From NCBI GenBank assembly GCA_027021685.1, contig JALUTW010000412.1, positions 1 to 6,704 of the forward strand: a stretch of 6,704 nucleotides of DNA. Direction: 5' to 3'. Every line of letters begins with the position of its first letter. The stretch's first letter is position 1. Shown here one piece after another: positions 1 through 6,358 of this stretch. A program made the translations under genes and the position numbers. The stretch comes from Chromatiales bacterium. GTDB lineage: Bacteria > Pseudomonadota > Gammaproteobacteria > CAMYNG01. The notes beneath the pieces were generated by a model. That model saw only the letters and a list, made by a program, of their open reading frames with translations. It did not search any database and was not told the origin of the DNA.

Positions 1-2
1 GG

Positions 3-701
3 CTGCGCCCGGATGCCAAGAGCCAGGTGACCTTCATCTACGAGGGCACCGAGCCGGTGGGGGTGGACGCGGTGGTGCTCTCCACCCAGCACGCGCCGGA
101 CGTCTCCCAGGACGACCTGCACGAGGCGGTGATGGAGGAGATCATCAAGCCGGTGCTGCCGGCGGAATGGCTCTCCCGCGACACCCGCTACTACATCAAT
201 CCCACCGGGCGTTTCGTCATCGGCGGGCCGGTGGGGGACTGCGGACTCACCGGGCGCAAGATCATCGTCGACACCTACGGCGGCATGGCCCGCCACGGCG
301 GCGGCGCCTTCTCCGGCAAGGACCCGACCAAGGTGGACCGCTCCGCCGCCTACGCCGCCCGCTACGTGGCCAAGAACATCGTCGCCGCGGGCCTGGCCGA
401 CCGCTGCGAGGTCCAGGTCTCCTACGCCATCGGCGTGGCCGAGCCCACGTCCATCATGGTGGAGACCTTCGGCACCGGCCGCATCCCCGACGACCGCATC
501 GCGCTCCTGGTGCGCGAGCACTTCGATCTGCGGCCCAAGGGGCTGATCAAGATGCTGGACCTGCTGCGGCCCATCTACCGCCGCACCGCCGCCTACGGCC
601 ACTTCGGCCGCATGGAAGCGGAGTTCACCTGGGAGCACACGGACAGGGCCGAGCTGCTGCGCGACGCCGCCGGCGTCAAGCTGCCCGCGGCGGCCGGCTG
701 A
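3..701 (+). CDS. metK: S-adenosylmethionine synthetase, 3' part
   Basis: MetK joins methionine and ATP to make S-adenosylmethionine, releasing phosphate and diphosphate, in the cytoplasm; the family usually works as a tetramer. The reading frame is already open at base 3 (LRPDAKSQVTF), so the gene starts upstream. About 232 residues are visible of a usual length near 385, so roughly the first 160 residues, including the N-terminal ATP/methionine motif, are missing. Visible family signatures are GGPVGDCGLTGRK, the glycine-rich GGGAFSGKDPTKVDRSAAY that binds the ATP phosphates, and the C-terminal AAYGHFGR. The match to E. coli-type MetK is close throughout and no key residue appears lost. It ends with TGA at 699-701. 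The next gene, ahcY, starts 211 bases downstream behind its own riboswitch; no clear terminator lies between them. Family assignment is essentially certain. Confidence 0.98.
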   Translation: MRPDAKSQVTFIYEGTEPVGVDAVVLSTQHAPDVSQDDLHEAVMEEIIKPVLPAEWLSRDTRYYINPTGRFVIGGPVGDCGLTGRKIIVDTYGGMARHGGGAFSGKDPTKVDRSAAYAARYVAKNIVAAGLADRCEVQVSYAIGVAEPTSIMVETFGTGRIPDDRIALLVREHFDLRPKGLIKMLDLLRPIYRRTAAYGHFGRMEAEFTWEHTDRAELLRDAAGVKLPAAAG

Positions 702-744
702 GGCATCGGACCACGGAGGCCGCCCGCCCGCGACAGGAACACCG

Positions 745-878
745 CACCGGACCCGAGGGGCGCTGCAGCCCCGGCGCTGAACGGGTGTCCCGCCATGGCG
801 TGTATTCCACGCATGGCCGGGCCCCGTTCAGTGCCGGGGTCAGGCTCGGGTCCGGTGACCGACAGGACAACGGCGCTC
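745..878 (+). promoter_or_regulatory. SAH riboswitch in the ahcY leader
   Basis: This leader matches the S-adenosylhomocysteine riboswitch class, which raises expression of SAH-recycling genes when SAH accumulates. P1 is a perfect 13-bp stem (745-757 with 845-857). The 5' strand of P1 ends in CCCGAG and is followed by GGGGCGCTGCAG, the conserved core of the class; the 3' side has CAGGCTCGGG. The pseudoknot pairs 758-763 (GGGCGC) with 873-878 (GCGCTC), with one G-U pair. A short P4 stem may form from 859-861 with 871-873. P2 is unusually long: 769-785 pairs with 823-839 (17 bp with one G-U), then 789-791 with 819-821, then 792-802 with 808-817 around a bulged G798, closed by the loop TATTC. 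No U-tract terminator follows, and the pseudoknot ends 22 bases before the Shine-Dalgarno, so translational control is the more likely mechanism (inference). Confidence 0.94.
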
Positions 879-900
879 ATTCATCTTTGAATTCCCGTGG

Positions 901-906
901 AAGGAG
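901..906 (+). promoter_or_regulatory. Strong ribosome binding site of ahcY
   Basis: AAGGAG lies six bases before the ATG at 913 and fixes the ahcY start. It is the only strong Shine-Dalgarno in the window; metF, bioA and rsmE have weak or no recognisable ones. It is 22 bases beyond the riboswitch pseudoknot, close enough for the RNA fold to affect ribosome access. Confidence 0.85.
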
Positions 907-912
907 AATGAC

Positions 913-2334
<1,422 letters not shown>

Positions 2335-2337
2335 ACA

Positions 2338-2475
2338 GGGGCTAGGGACTGGGGACTGGGTTCTGGGTAGCTGGGACGGCCGGGGGCCGGGGGAACCTCA
2401 AACATGGTGATTCTACCCGGCACCCAGCACCCAGCACCCAGCACCCAGCACCTAGCACCTAGCACCTAGCACCCC
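2338..2475 (+). repeat. Heptamer arrays facing each other between ahcY and metF
   Basis: Four bases after the ahcY stop a G-rich array begins with units such as GGGGCTA and GGGACTG (2338 to about 2367), drifting into a G-rich stretch to 2393. After a short unrelated stretch (2394-2420) comes a clean C-rich array: four CACCCAG units (2421-2448), three CACCTAG units (2449-2469), then a partial unit ending near 2475. Read on the opposite strand, the second array is CTGGGTG and CTAGGTG, so the two arrays are diverged inverted relatives. The array ends about 21 bases before the metF start codon, so it occupies the region where a promoter or leader would be expected. Similar arrays recur at 5202-5340 and 6074-6357. 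Confidence 0.9.
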
Positions 2476-2496
2476 AAAGAATACGGAACCGGGACC

Positions 2497-3372
2497 TTGG
2501 ATTCGCAGAAGAAGTATCCCAGGAGCTTCAGCTTCGAGTTCTTCCCCCCGCGCACGCCCGAGGGCGCCGACAAGCTGCGCCGGGTGCGCGACGAGCTGGG
2601 CGCGCTGGGTCCCGAGTTCTTTTCCGTCACCTTCGGTGCCGGCGGCAGCACCCAGCAGGGCACGCTGGAGACGGTGCTGGAGATCCAGGCCGCGGGCTTC
2701 GAGGCCGCCCCCCACATCTCCTGCATCGGCACCGGCCGCGACACCATCCGCGAGCTGCTGGAGACCTACTGCGGCCACGGCATCCGCCGCCTGGTGGCGC
2801 TGCGCGGGGACATCCCCTCCGGCGCCGGGGTGGGCGGGCCCGGCGAGTTCCGCTACGCCAACGAGCTGGTGGCCTTCATCCGCGAGACCTTCGGCGATCA
2901 CTTCCACATCGAGGTGGCGGCCTACCCCGAGTTTCACCCCCAGGCACCCTCGGCCCAGGCCGACCTGGCCAACTTCAGGCGCAAGGTGGAGGCCGGGGCG
3001 GACAGCGCCCTGACCCAGTACTTCTACAATCCCGACGCCTACTTCCGCTTCGTGGACGACTGCGAGAAGCTGGGCGTGGACCTGCCCATCGTGCCCGGCA
3101 TCATGCCCATCACCAACTACGTCCAGCTGGCCCGCTTCTCCGACGCCTGCGGCGCCGAGATCCCGCGCTGGATCCGCAAGCGCCTGGAGGGCTTCGGTGA
3201 CGACCGCGAGGCCATCACCGCCTTCGGCCTCGACGTGGTCACCGAGCTGTGCCGCCGGCTGCTGGAAGGCGGTGCCCCGGGCCTGCACTTCTACACCATG
3301 AACCGGGTGGAACCCACGCGGACCATATGGAAGAATCTCGGGCTGGGTGTCCCTGCCCGGGCCGACCGCTAG
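2497..3372 (+). CDS. metF: 5,10-methylenetetrahydrofolate reductase
   Basis: MetF reduces 5,10-methylenetetrahydrofolate to 5-methyltetrahydrofolate with FAD and NAD(P)H, giving the methyl group for making methionine from homocysteine, the product of AhcY. The 291 residues form the usual bacterial TIM-barrel. Visible motifs are FSFEFFPPRT with E14 (the catalytic Glu28 of E. coli MetF), SVTFGAGGS with T45, VALRGDIPSG with D105 (E. coli Asp120), AAYPEFHP, and TQYFYN with Q174 (E. coli Gln183). The C-terminal HFYTMNRVEPT is also typical. The start is TTG: an in-frame TAG at 2467-2469 closes the frame and there is no ATG or GTG between it and the conserved SFEFFPP. Only weak GGAA (2485-2488) or GGGA (2491-2494) could serve as Shine-Dalgarno. 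The gene may be read through from ahcY, 162 bases upstream, or have its own weak promoter; neither is evident. Confidence 0.96.
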   Translation: MDSQKKYPRSFSFEFFPPRTPEGADKLRRVRDELGALGPEFFSVTFGAGGSTQQGTLETVLEIQAAGFEAAPHISCIGTGRDTIRELLETYCGHGIRRLVALRGDIPSGAGVGGPGEFRYANELVAFIRETFGDHFHIEVAAYPEFHPQAPSAQADLANFRRKVEAGADSALTQYFYNPDAYFRFVDDCEKLGVDLPIVPGIMPITNYVQLARFSDACGAEIPRWIRKRLEGFGDDREAITAFGLDVVTELCRRLLEGGAPGLHFYTMNRVEPTRTIWKNLGLGVPARADR

Positions 3373-3425
3373 ACAGTTGTTCCGGAGTCCCGGCCACCGC
3401 GGCCTGATCGCGGCCGCGTGATGAC

Positions 3426-3463
3426 AACGCAGAGGGCGCGGAGGCGCAGAGTGCGCAGAGAGG
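3426..3463 (+). repeat. Purine-rich CGCAGAG octamer repeat, copy 1
   Basis: Imperfect units of about eight bases (AACGCAGAG, GGCGCGGAG, GCGCAGAG, TGCGCAGAG) follow one another and end in GAACAATAAA. The complement of 6254-6294 has the same order of units and a similar A-rich tail, so the two are inverted copies of one dispersed repeat. Such runs are common in intergenic DNA of diverse bacteria, and their antisense translation gives a familiar false peptide of the AETQRRRGR type. Confidence 0.8.
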
Positions 3464-3711
3464 AACAATAAACGGTGCAGCGGCCTCGTCAGAACGTGTG
3501 ATAGCCACGAACCCGTGCCGAAAACAGGGATGCAGTTGCGCCCCGGGCGACCACGCGTCTCCATGGAACCGCTGCAATTTCGCCGGACCCCAGCCATGAA
3601 GTGACACCTGGGTGCCTGCGCCTCGCCCCGGTTCTCTCCGACGCAAGGCGGGAAAAAAGGTGTCAAAAAGCTCCAAATGGGGAATAGGGCGTCCCGGTGC
3701 ATGAAACGACG

Positions 3712-3752
3712 GTCCCCTCTCCCGCCGGGAGAGGGACAGGGTGAGGGGATCG
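3712..3752. repeat. REP-like palindrome with CCCTCTCCC / GGGAGAGGG arms
   Basis: Bases 3715-3724 (CCCTCTCCCG) and 3726-3735 (CGGGAGAGGG) are perfect inverted complements, followed by ACAGGGTGAGGGG. This resembles a palindrome that recurs between genes in many proteobacteria; its complement translates to the false peptide LTLSLSRRERG. It lies about 95 bases before bioA. No T-tract follows, so it is not a standard terminator. Whether it is mobile or regulatory cannot be told from one copy. Confidence 0.75.
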
Positions 3753-3846
3753 AGAACCTGCACCACAATATCCTCGTGATCCTTGGCGTTCTTGTGTTGA
3801 TACGGAATAAAATGGCGCTGCCACTCATGCACGGGTAAGCTTCTCC

Positions 3847-5199
3847 ATGCCCAGCACCAACGCCGACATTGCCGCCCGGGATCTCAGGGTCCTCTGGCAC
3901 CCCTGCACCCAGATGAAGGACCACGAGTGGCTGCCGCTGGTGCCCATCGCCCGCGGCGAGGGCGTGTGGCTGTACGACTTCGATGGCAGGCGCTACCTGG
4001 ACGCCATCTCCTCCTGGTGGGTCAACCTGTTCGGGCACGCCAATCCGCGCATCAGCGAGGCGGTGGCGGCACAGGCCCGGACCCTGGAGCACGTGATCCT
4101 GGCCGGCTTCACCCACGAGCCGGTGGTGCGCCTGTCGGAACGGCTGGTGGAAATCACCCCGCCCGGGCTCACCCGCTGCTTCTATGCCGACAACGGATCA
4201 TCGGCCATGGAGGTGGCGCTCAAGATGAGCTTCCACTACTGGCAGAACCGCGGCCGGCGGGAGAAGCGGCGCTTCATCACCCTGGCCAACAGCTACCACG
4301 GCGAGACCCTGGGTGCGCTGGCGGTGGGTGACGTGGCCCTGTACAAGGACACCTACGGCCCGCTGCTCATGGACGTGCTCACCGCGCCCTCGCCGGACTG
4401 CTTCCATCGCGAGCCGGGAGAGTCCTGCGCCGACTACAGCCGGCGCCGGTTCGCGGACATGGCCGAGCTGCTGGAGCGCCACGCACACGAGGTGTGCGCG
4501 GTGGTGGTGGAACCCCTGGTGCAGTGCGCGGGCTACATGCGCATGTACGACCCGGTGTACCTGAGGCTGCTGCGCGAGGCCTGCGACGCCCACGGCGTGC
4601 ACCTCATCGCCGACGAGATCGCGGTGGGCTTCGGCCGCACCGGCACCCTGTTCGCCTGCGAGCAGGCCGGCATCAGCCCCGACTTCATGTGCCTGTCCAA
4701 GGGGCTCACCGGCGGCACCCTGCCGCTGGCCGTGACCCTGACCACGGACGAGATCTACGGCGCCTTCTACGACGACTACGAGAAGCTCACCGCCTTCCTC
4801 CACTCCCACAGCTACACCGGCAACCCCCTGGGCTGTGCCGCGGCCCTGGCGACCCTGGACATCTTCGAGGACGATGACGTGATCCGGCGCAACCGGGACA
4901 AGGCGGCCCGCCTGGCGCAGGCGGCCGCCCCCCTGGCCGAACACCCGCACGTGGGCGAGGTGCGCCAGCACGGCATGATCCTGGCGGTGGAGATGGTGCG
5001 CGACAAGGCCACCCGCGAGCCCTGGCCCTGGCAGGAACGGCGCGGGCTCACCGTCTACCGCCACGGCCTGGAACACGGCGTGCTGCTGCGCCCCCTGGGC
5101 AACGTGATCTACTTCATGCCGCCCTACGTCATCACCGGCGACGAGATCGATTTCATGGTGGCGGTGGCGGCCGAAGGCATCGATCTGGCCACACAATAA
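3847..5199 (+). CDS. bioA: Adenosylmethionine-8-amino-7-oxononanoate aminotransferase (DAPA synthase)
   Basis: BioA transfers an amino group to 8-amino-7-oxononanoate, giving 7,8-diaminopelargonate in biotin synthesis. The usual donor is SAM; a Bacillus type uses lysine. It is a class III, PLP-dependent aminotransferase of the cytoplasm. The 450 residues carry SSWW (55-58, W57 matching E. coli Trp52), the phosphate-binding GSS (117-119), YHG (150-152), D256 that contacts the PLP ring, R264, the Schiff-base lysine K285 in LSKGLTGG, and R415 (E. coli Arg391) in LLRPLG. WHPCTQMKDHE (17-27) has Cys20 where E. coli has Tyr17, and E153 replaces E. coli Asp147; both appear typical of the Pseudomonas-like branch. 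The ATG start is supported by N-terminal alignment, although the upstream GGGTAAG is a weak Shine-Dalgarno. TAA and TAG stand in tandem at the end. bioB, bioF and bioD are not in the window. Confidence 0.95.
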   Translation: MPSTNADIAARDLRVLWHPCTQMKDHEWLPLVPIARGEGVWLYDFDGRRYLDAISSWWVNLFGHANPRISEAVAAQARTLEHVILAGFTHEPVVRLSERLVEITPPGLTRCFYADNGSSAMEVALKMSFHYWQNRGRREKRRFITLANSYHGETLGALAVGDVALYKDTYGPLLMDVLTAPSPDCFHREPGESCADYSRRRFADMAELLERHAHEVCAVVVEPLVQCAGYMRMYDPVYLRLLREACDAHGVHLIADEIAVGFGRTGTLFACEQAGISPDFMCLSKGLTGGTLPLAVTLTTDEIYGAFYDDYEKLTAFLHSHSYTGNPLGCAAALATLDIFEDDDVIRRNRDKAARLAQAAAPLAEHPHVGEVRQHGMILAVEMVRDKATREPWPWQERRGLTVYRHGLEHGVLLRPLGNVIYFMPPYVITGDEIDFMVAVAAEGIDLATQ

Positions 5200-5201
5200 T
5201 A

Positions 5202-5340
5202 GGGGCGAGGGGCGAGGGGCGAGGGAGGAACACAGTGTCGTGTGCATGGTAAGAATATGCAACACAGGGGACCTTGCTCAATGGACCATGTAAACCACTG
5301 CCCCGTCCTGCCCCGCCCCTCGGCCCCCGCCCCTCGGCCC
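5202..5340 (+). repeat. Heptamer arrays facing each other between bioA and rsmE
   Basis: Just after the bioA stop are three perfect GGGGCGA units (5202-5222) and a partial fourth. A core of about 85 bases without recognisable genes follows (5226-5312). Then come two perfect 14-base units, CCGCCCCTCGGCCC, at 5313-5326 and 5327-5340; each is two 7-base modules. The two sides share the inverted core CGAGGGGCG / CGCCCCTCG, so the region has the same facing layout as 2338-2475. It ends 11 bases before the likely rsmE start and leaves no strong promoter or Shine-Dalgarno. Confidence 0.88.
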
Positions 5341-5351
5341 TGAACGAACGC

Positions 5352-6089
5352 ATGCGCGTGCCCCGCCTCCATGTCCCCCAGGCCCTGGTGCCCGGCACCG
5401 AGCTGGAGCTGGACCCGCGCGCCGCGCGCCACTGCGCCACGGTGCTGCGCCTGCGCGCGGGCGCCCCGGTGATCCTGTTCGACGGCGAGGGCACGGAGGC
5501 CGCCGGGCGCCTGGTCCTGGTCGGCCGCGGCACGGCGCGGGTGCAGGTGGAGGCCCTGCGCGATCCCCTCCCCGAGCCGGCGCTGGCCCTGCACCTGGTC
5601 ATGGGCCTGGCCCGGGGGGAACGCATGGACTGGGTGATCCAGAAGGCGGTGGAGCTGGGCGTGCATTCCATCACCCCGGTGATCACCGAGCGCAGCGTGG
5701 TGCGCCTGCGCGAGGACAACCGGCGGCGGCGCATGGATCACTGGCGGGGCGTGCTCGTCGGTGCCTGCGAACAGTGCGGCCGCGCGCGCCTGCCCGCCCT
5801 GCACGAGCCGCTGGCCCTGGCCGATTACCTGGCGCAGCCGGCCCGCGGCCTGCGCCTGGTGCTGTCACCGGCGGGAGAAACCGGGCCCCACCGGCTGCAG
5901 GCCGCACACGCCGCCGAGCTGCTCATCGGCCCGGAGGGGGGCCTGGCCCCGCACGAGCACGAGGCGGCCGCCGCGGCCGGCTTCACCGCCCTGCGTCTGG
6001 GACCGCGGATCCTGCGCACCGAGACCGCAGCCGTGGCCGCCCTGGCCTGCCTCCAGGTGCTGTGGGGGGATATGGGGGCTGGGGGCTAG
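5352..6089 (+). CDS. rsmE: 16S rRNA (uracil1498-N3)-methyltransferase
   Basis: RsmE methylates N3 of U1498 in 16S rRNA of the 30S subunit, with SAM as methyl donor and SAH as product. It is a SPOUT (knotted) methyltransferase with an N-terminal PUA-like RNA-binding domain. From the ATG at 5352 the product is 245 residues, the usual length, and begins MRVPRLHVPQ as in the family. Visible motifs are RGERMDWVIQKAVELGV, ACEQCGR (138-144), LLIGPEGG with GPEGG at 193-197, and LGPRILRTETA (216-226); the last two form the SAM-binding knot. A longer start at TTG 5274 is possible in frame, but its added residues (KPLPRPAPPLGPRPS) are encoded by repeat DNA and lack family support. The last four residues, GAGG, and the TAG stop lie inside a heptamer array, so the 3' end of the gene has merged with the repeat. 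No clear Shine-Dalgarno precedes the ATG. Confidence 0.95.
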   Translation: MRVPRLHVPQALVPGTELELDPRAARHCATVLRLRAGAPVILFDGEGTEAAGRLVLVGRGTARVQVEALRDPLPEPALALHLVMGLARGERMDWVIQKAVELGVHSITPVITERSVVRLREDNRRRRMDHWRGVLVGACEQCGRARLPALHEPLALADYLAQPARGLRLVLSPAGETGPHRLQAAHAAELLIGPEGGLAPHEHEAAAAAGFTALRLGPRILRTETAAVAALACLQVLWGDMGAGG

Positions 6090-6150
6090 GGGCTAGGCGC
6101 TAGGGACGAGGGACGAGGGACGAGGGACGAAGGACGAGGGGTTAGGAGCT
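6074..6150 (+). repeat. Eleven-unit G-rich heptamer array at the end of rsmE
   Basis: Eleven 7-base units run in register: two GGGGGCT, AGGGGCT, AGGCGCT, four AGGGACG (6102-6129), AAGGACG, AGGGGTT and AGGAGCT. The array begins inside rsmE, supplying its last four codons and its TAG stop, and runs on for about 60 bases. Its first part has a perfect inverted copy beside the convergent CheW-like gene. Confidence 0.93.
6082..6112 (+). repeat. Left arm of a perfect 31-bp inverted repeat
   Basis: This arm is the exact reverse complement of 6327-6357 over 31 bases. It runs from GGGGCTAGGGG through GGCGCTAGGG to ACGAGGG and contains the rsmE stop codon. The two arms enclose 214 bases (6113-6326) with no gene, but with a GC-rich segment that can pair (6177-6184 with 6206-6213) and a copy of the CGCAGAG repeat. 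Confidence 0.95.
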
Positions 6151-6253
6151 GGCTGCGAGGGATGGAGCGCCGAGCCCCGGCAGGGCACCGATTGTAGAGC
6201 CGGATCCTGCCGGACAGCTCCCGGTGCCGGTGCCTCACGGACAGAGCACTTTT

Positions 6254-6294
6254 CATTCCTCTGCGTCCTCTGCGCCTCTGCGTCTCTGCGTTGA
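6254..6294 (-). repeat. CGCAGAG octamer repeat, copy 2
   Basis: On the minus strand this reads AACGCAGAGACGCAGAGG and continues GCGCAGAGGACGCAGAGG with a GAATGAAA tail. It has the same unit order as the plus-strand copy at 3426-3463, in opposite orientation. It lies within the region bounded by the 31-bp inverted repeat. A short minus-strand open frame over it (start at 6301) encodes NAETQRRRGRRG and is not a gene. Confidence 0.82.
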
Positions 6295-6326
6295 ATATCA
6301 CGTGCCTGGCTAAGTGCTCCCCCAGC

Positions 6327-6357
6327 CCCTCGTCCCTAGCGCCTAGCCCCTAGCCCC
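6327..6357 (-). repeat. Right arm of the 31-bp inverted repeat and its C-rich heptamers
   Basis: This is the exact inverted partner of 6082-6112. With the bases just before it (from 6319) it forms a five-unit array on the plus strand: CCCCCAG, CCCCTCG, TCCCTAG, CGCCTAG, CCCCTAG. It ends one base from the stop codon of the minus-strand gene, so in that gene's sense the G-rich units follow the stop, as they do for ahcY, bioA and rsmE. Confidence 0.95.
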
Positions 6358-6358
6358 T

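Larger units (their letters stand above)
3373..3846. other. 474-base intergenic region between metF and bioA
   Basis: No convincing gene lies here. It holds a GC-rich hairpin soon after the metF stop (3398-3404 with 3412-3418, loop of seven, no T-tract); a CGCAGAG-type repeat (3426-3463); a possible larger hairpin (3603-3609 with 3658-3664, inner 3614-3620 with 3642-3649); a REP-like palindrome (3715-3735); and a stretch resembling a further dispersed repeat (about 3771-3800). A possible promoter for bioA is TTGGCG at 3783 with TAAAAT at 3808-3813, but the 19-base spacing is poor. No BirA-type bio operator palindrome is evident. The mixture suggests accumulated dispersed repeats, not a compact leader. 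Confidence 0.7.

Noticed and set aside
2421..2475. CRISPR array
   Set aside because: The units are contiguous 7-base tandem copies with no spacers, and no cas genes are present.
3398..3418. Rho-independent terminator after metF
   Set aside because: A 7-bp GC-rich stem is present, but no T-tract follows it.
3239..3832. Minus-strand frame of 197 codons over the metF-bioA gap
   Set aside because: It contains PLTLSLSRRERGP, the known false translation of the REP-like palindrome, and overlaps the metF 3' end. It looks like translated repeat DNA.
2452..4116. Minus-strand open frame of 554 codons crossing metF, the gap and part of bioA
   Set aside because: It runs antisense through two well-supported genes and several repeats; its middle includes the peptide LVPGLAGDR-like and repeat-derived low-complexity stretches with no recognisable domain.
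4198..5265. Minus-strand open frame of 355 codons opposite bioA
   Set aside because: It is the antisense of a certain bioA, begins in the heptamer region and has no motif of its own.
5274..5351. Upstream TTG start for rsmE, preceded by AGGGGACC
   Set aside because: The string GGGACCTTG is also at the metF TTG start, which was tempting. The extra 26 residues are proline-rich and encoded by repeat DNA, while ATG 5352 gives the family's usual MRVPRL start and length.
6086..6301. Small minus-strand gene starting MIFNAETQRRRGRRG
   Set aside because: The peptide comes from the CGCAGAG repeat and then the heptamer array; such frames recur wherever the repeat occurs.
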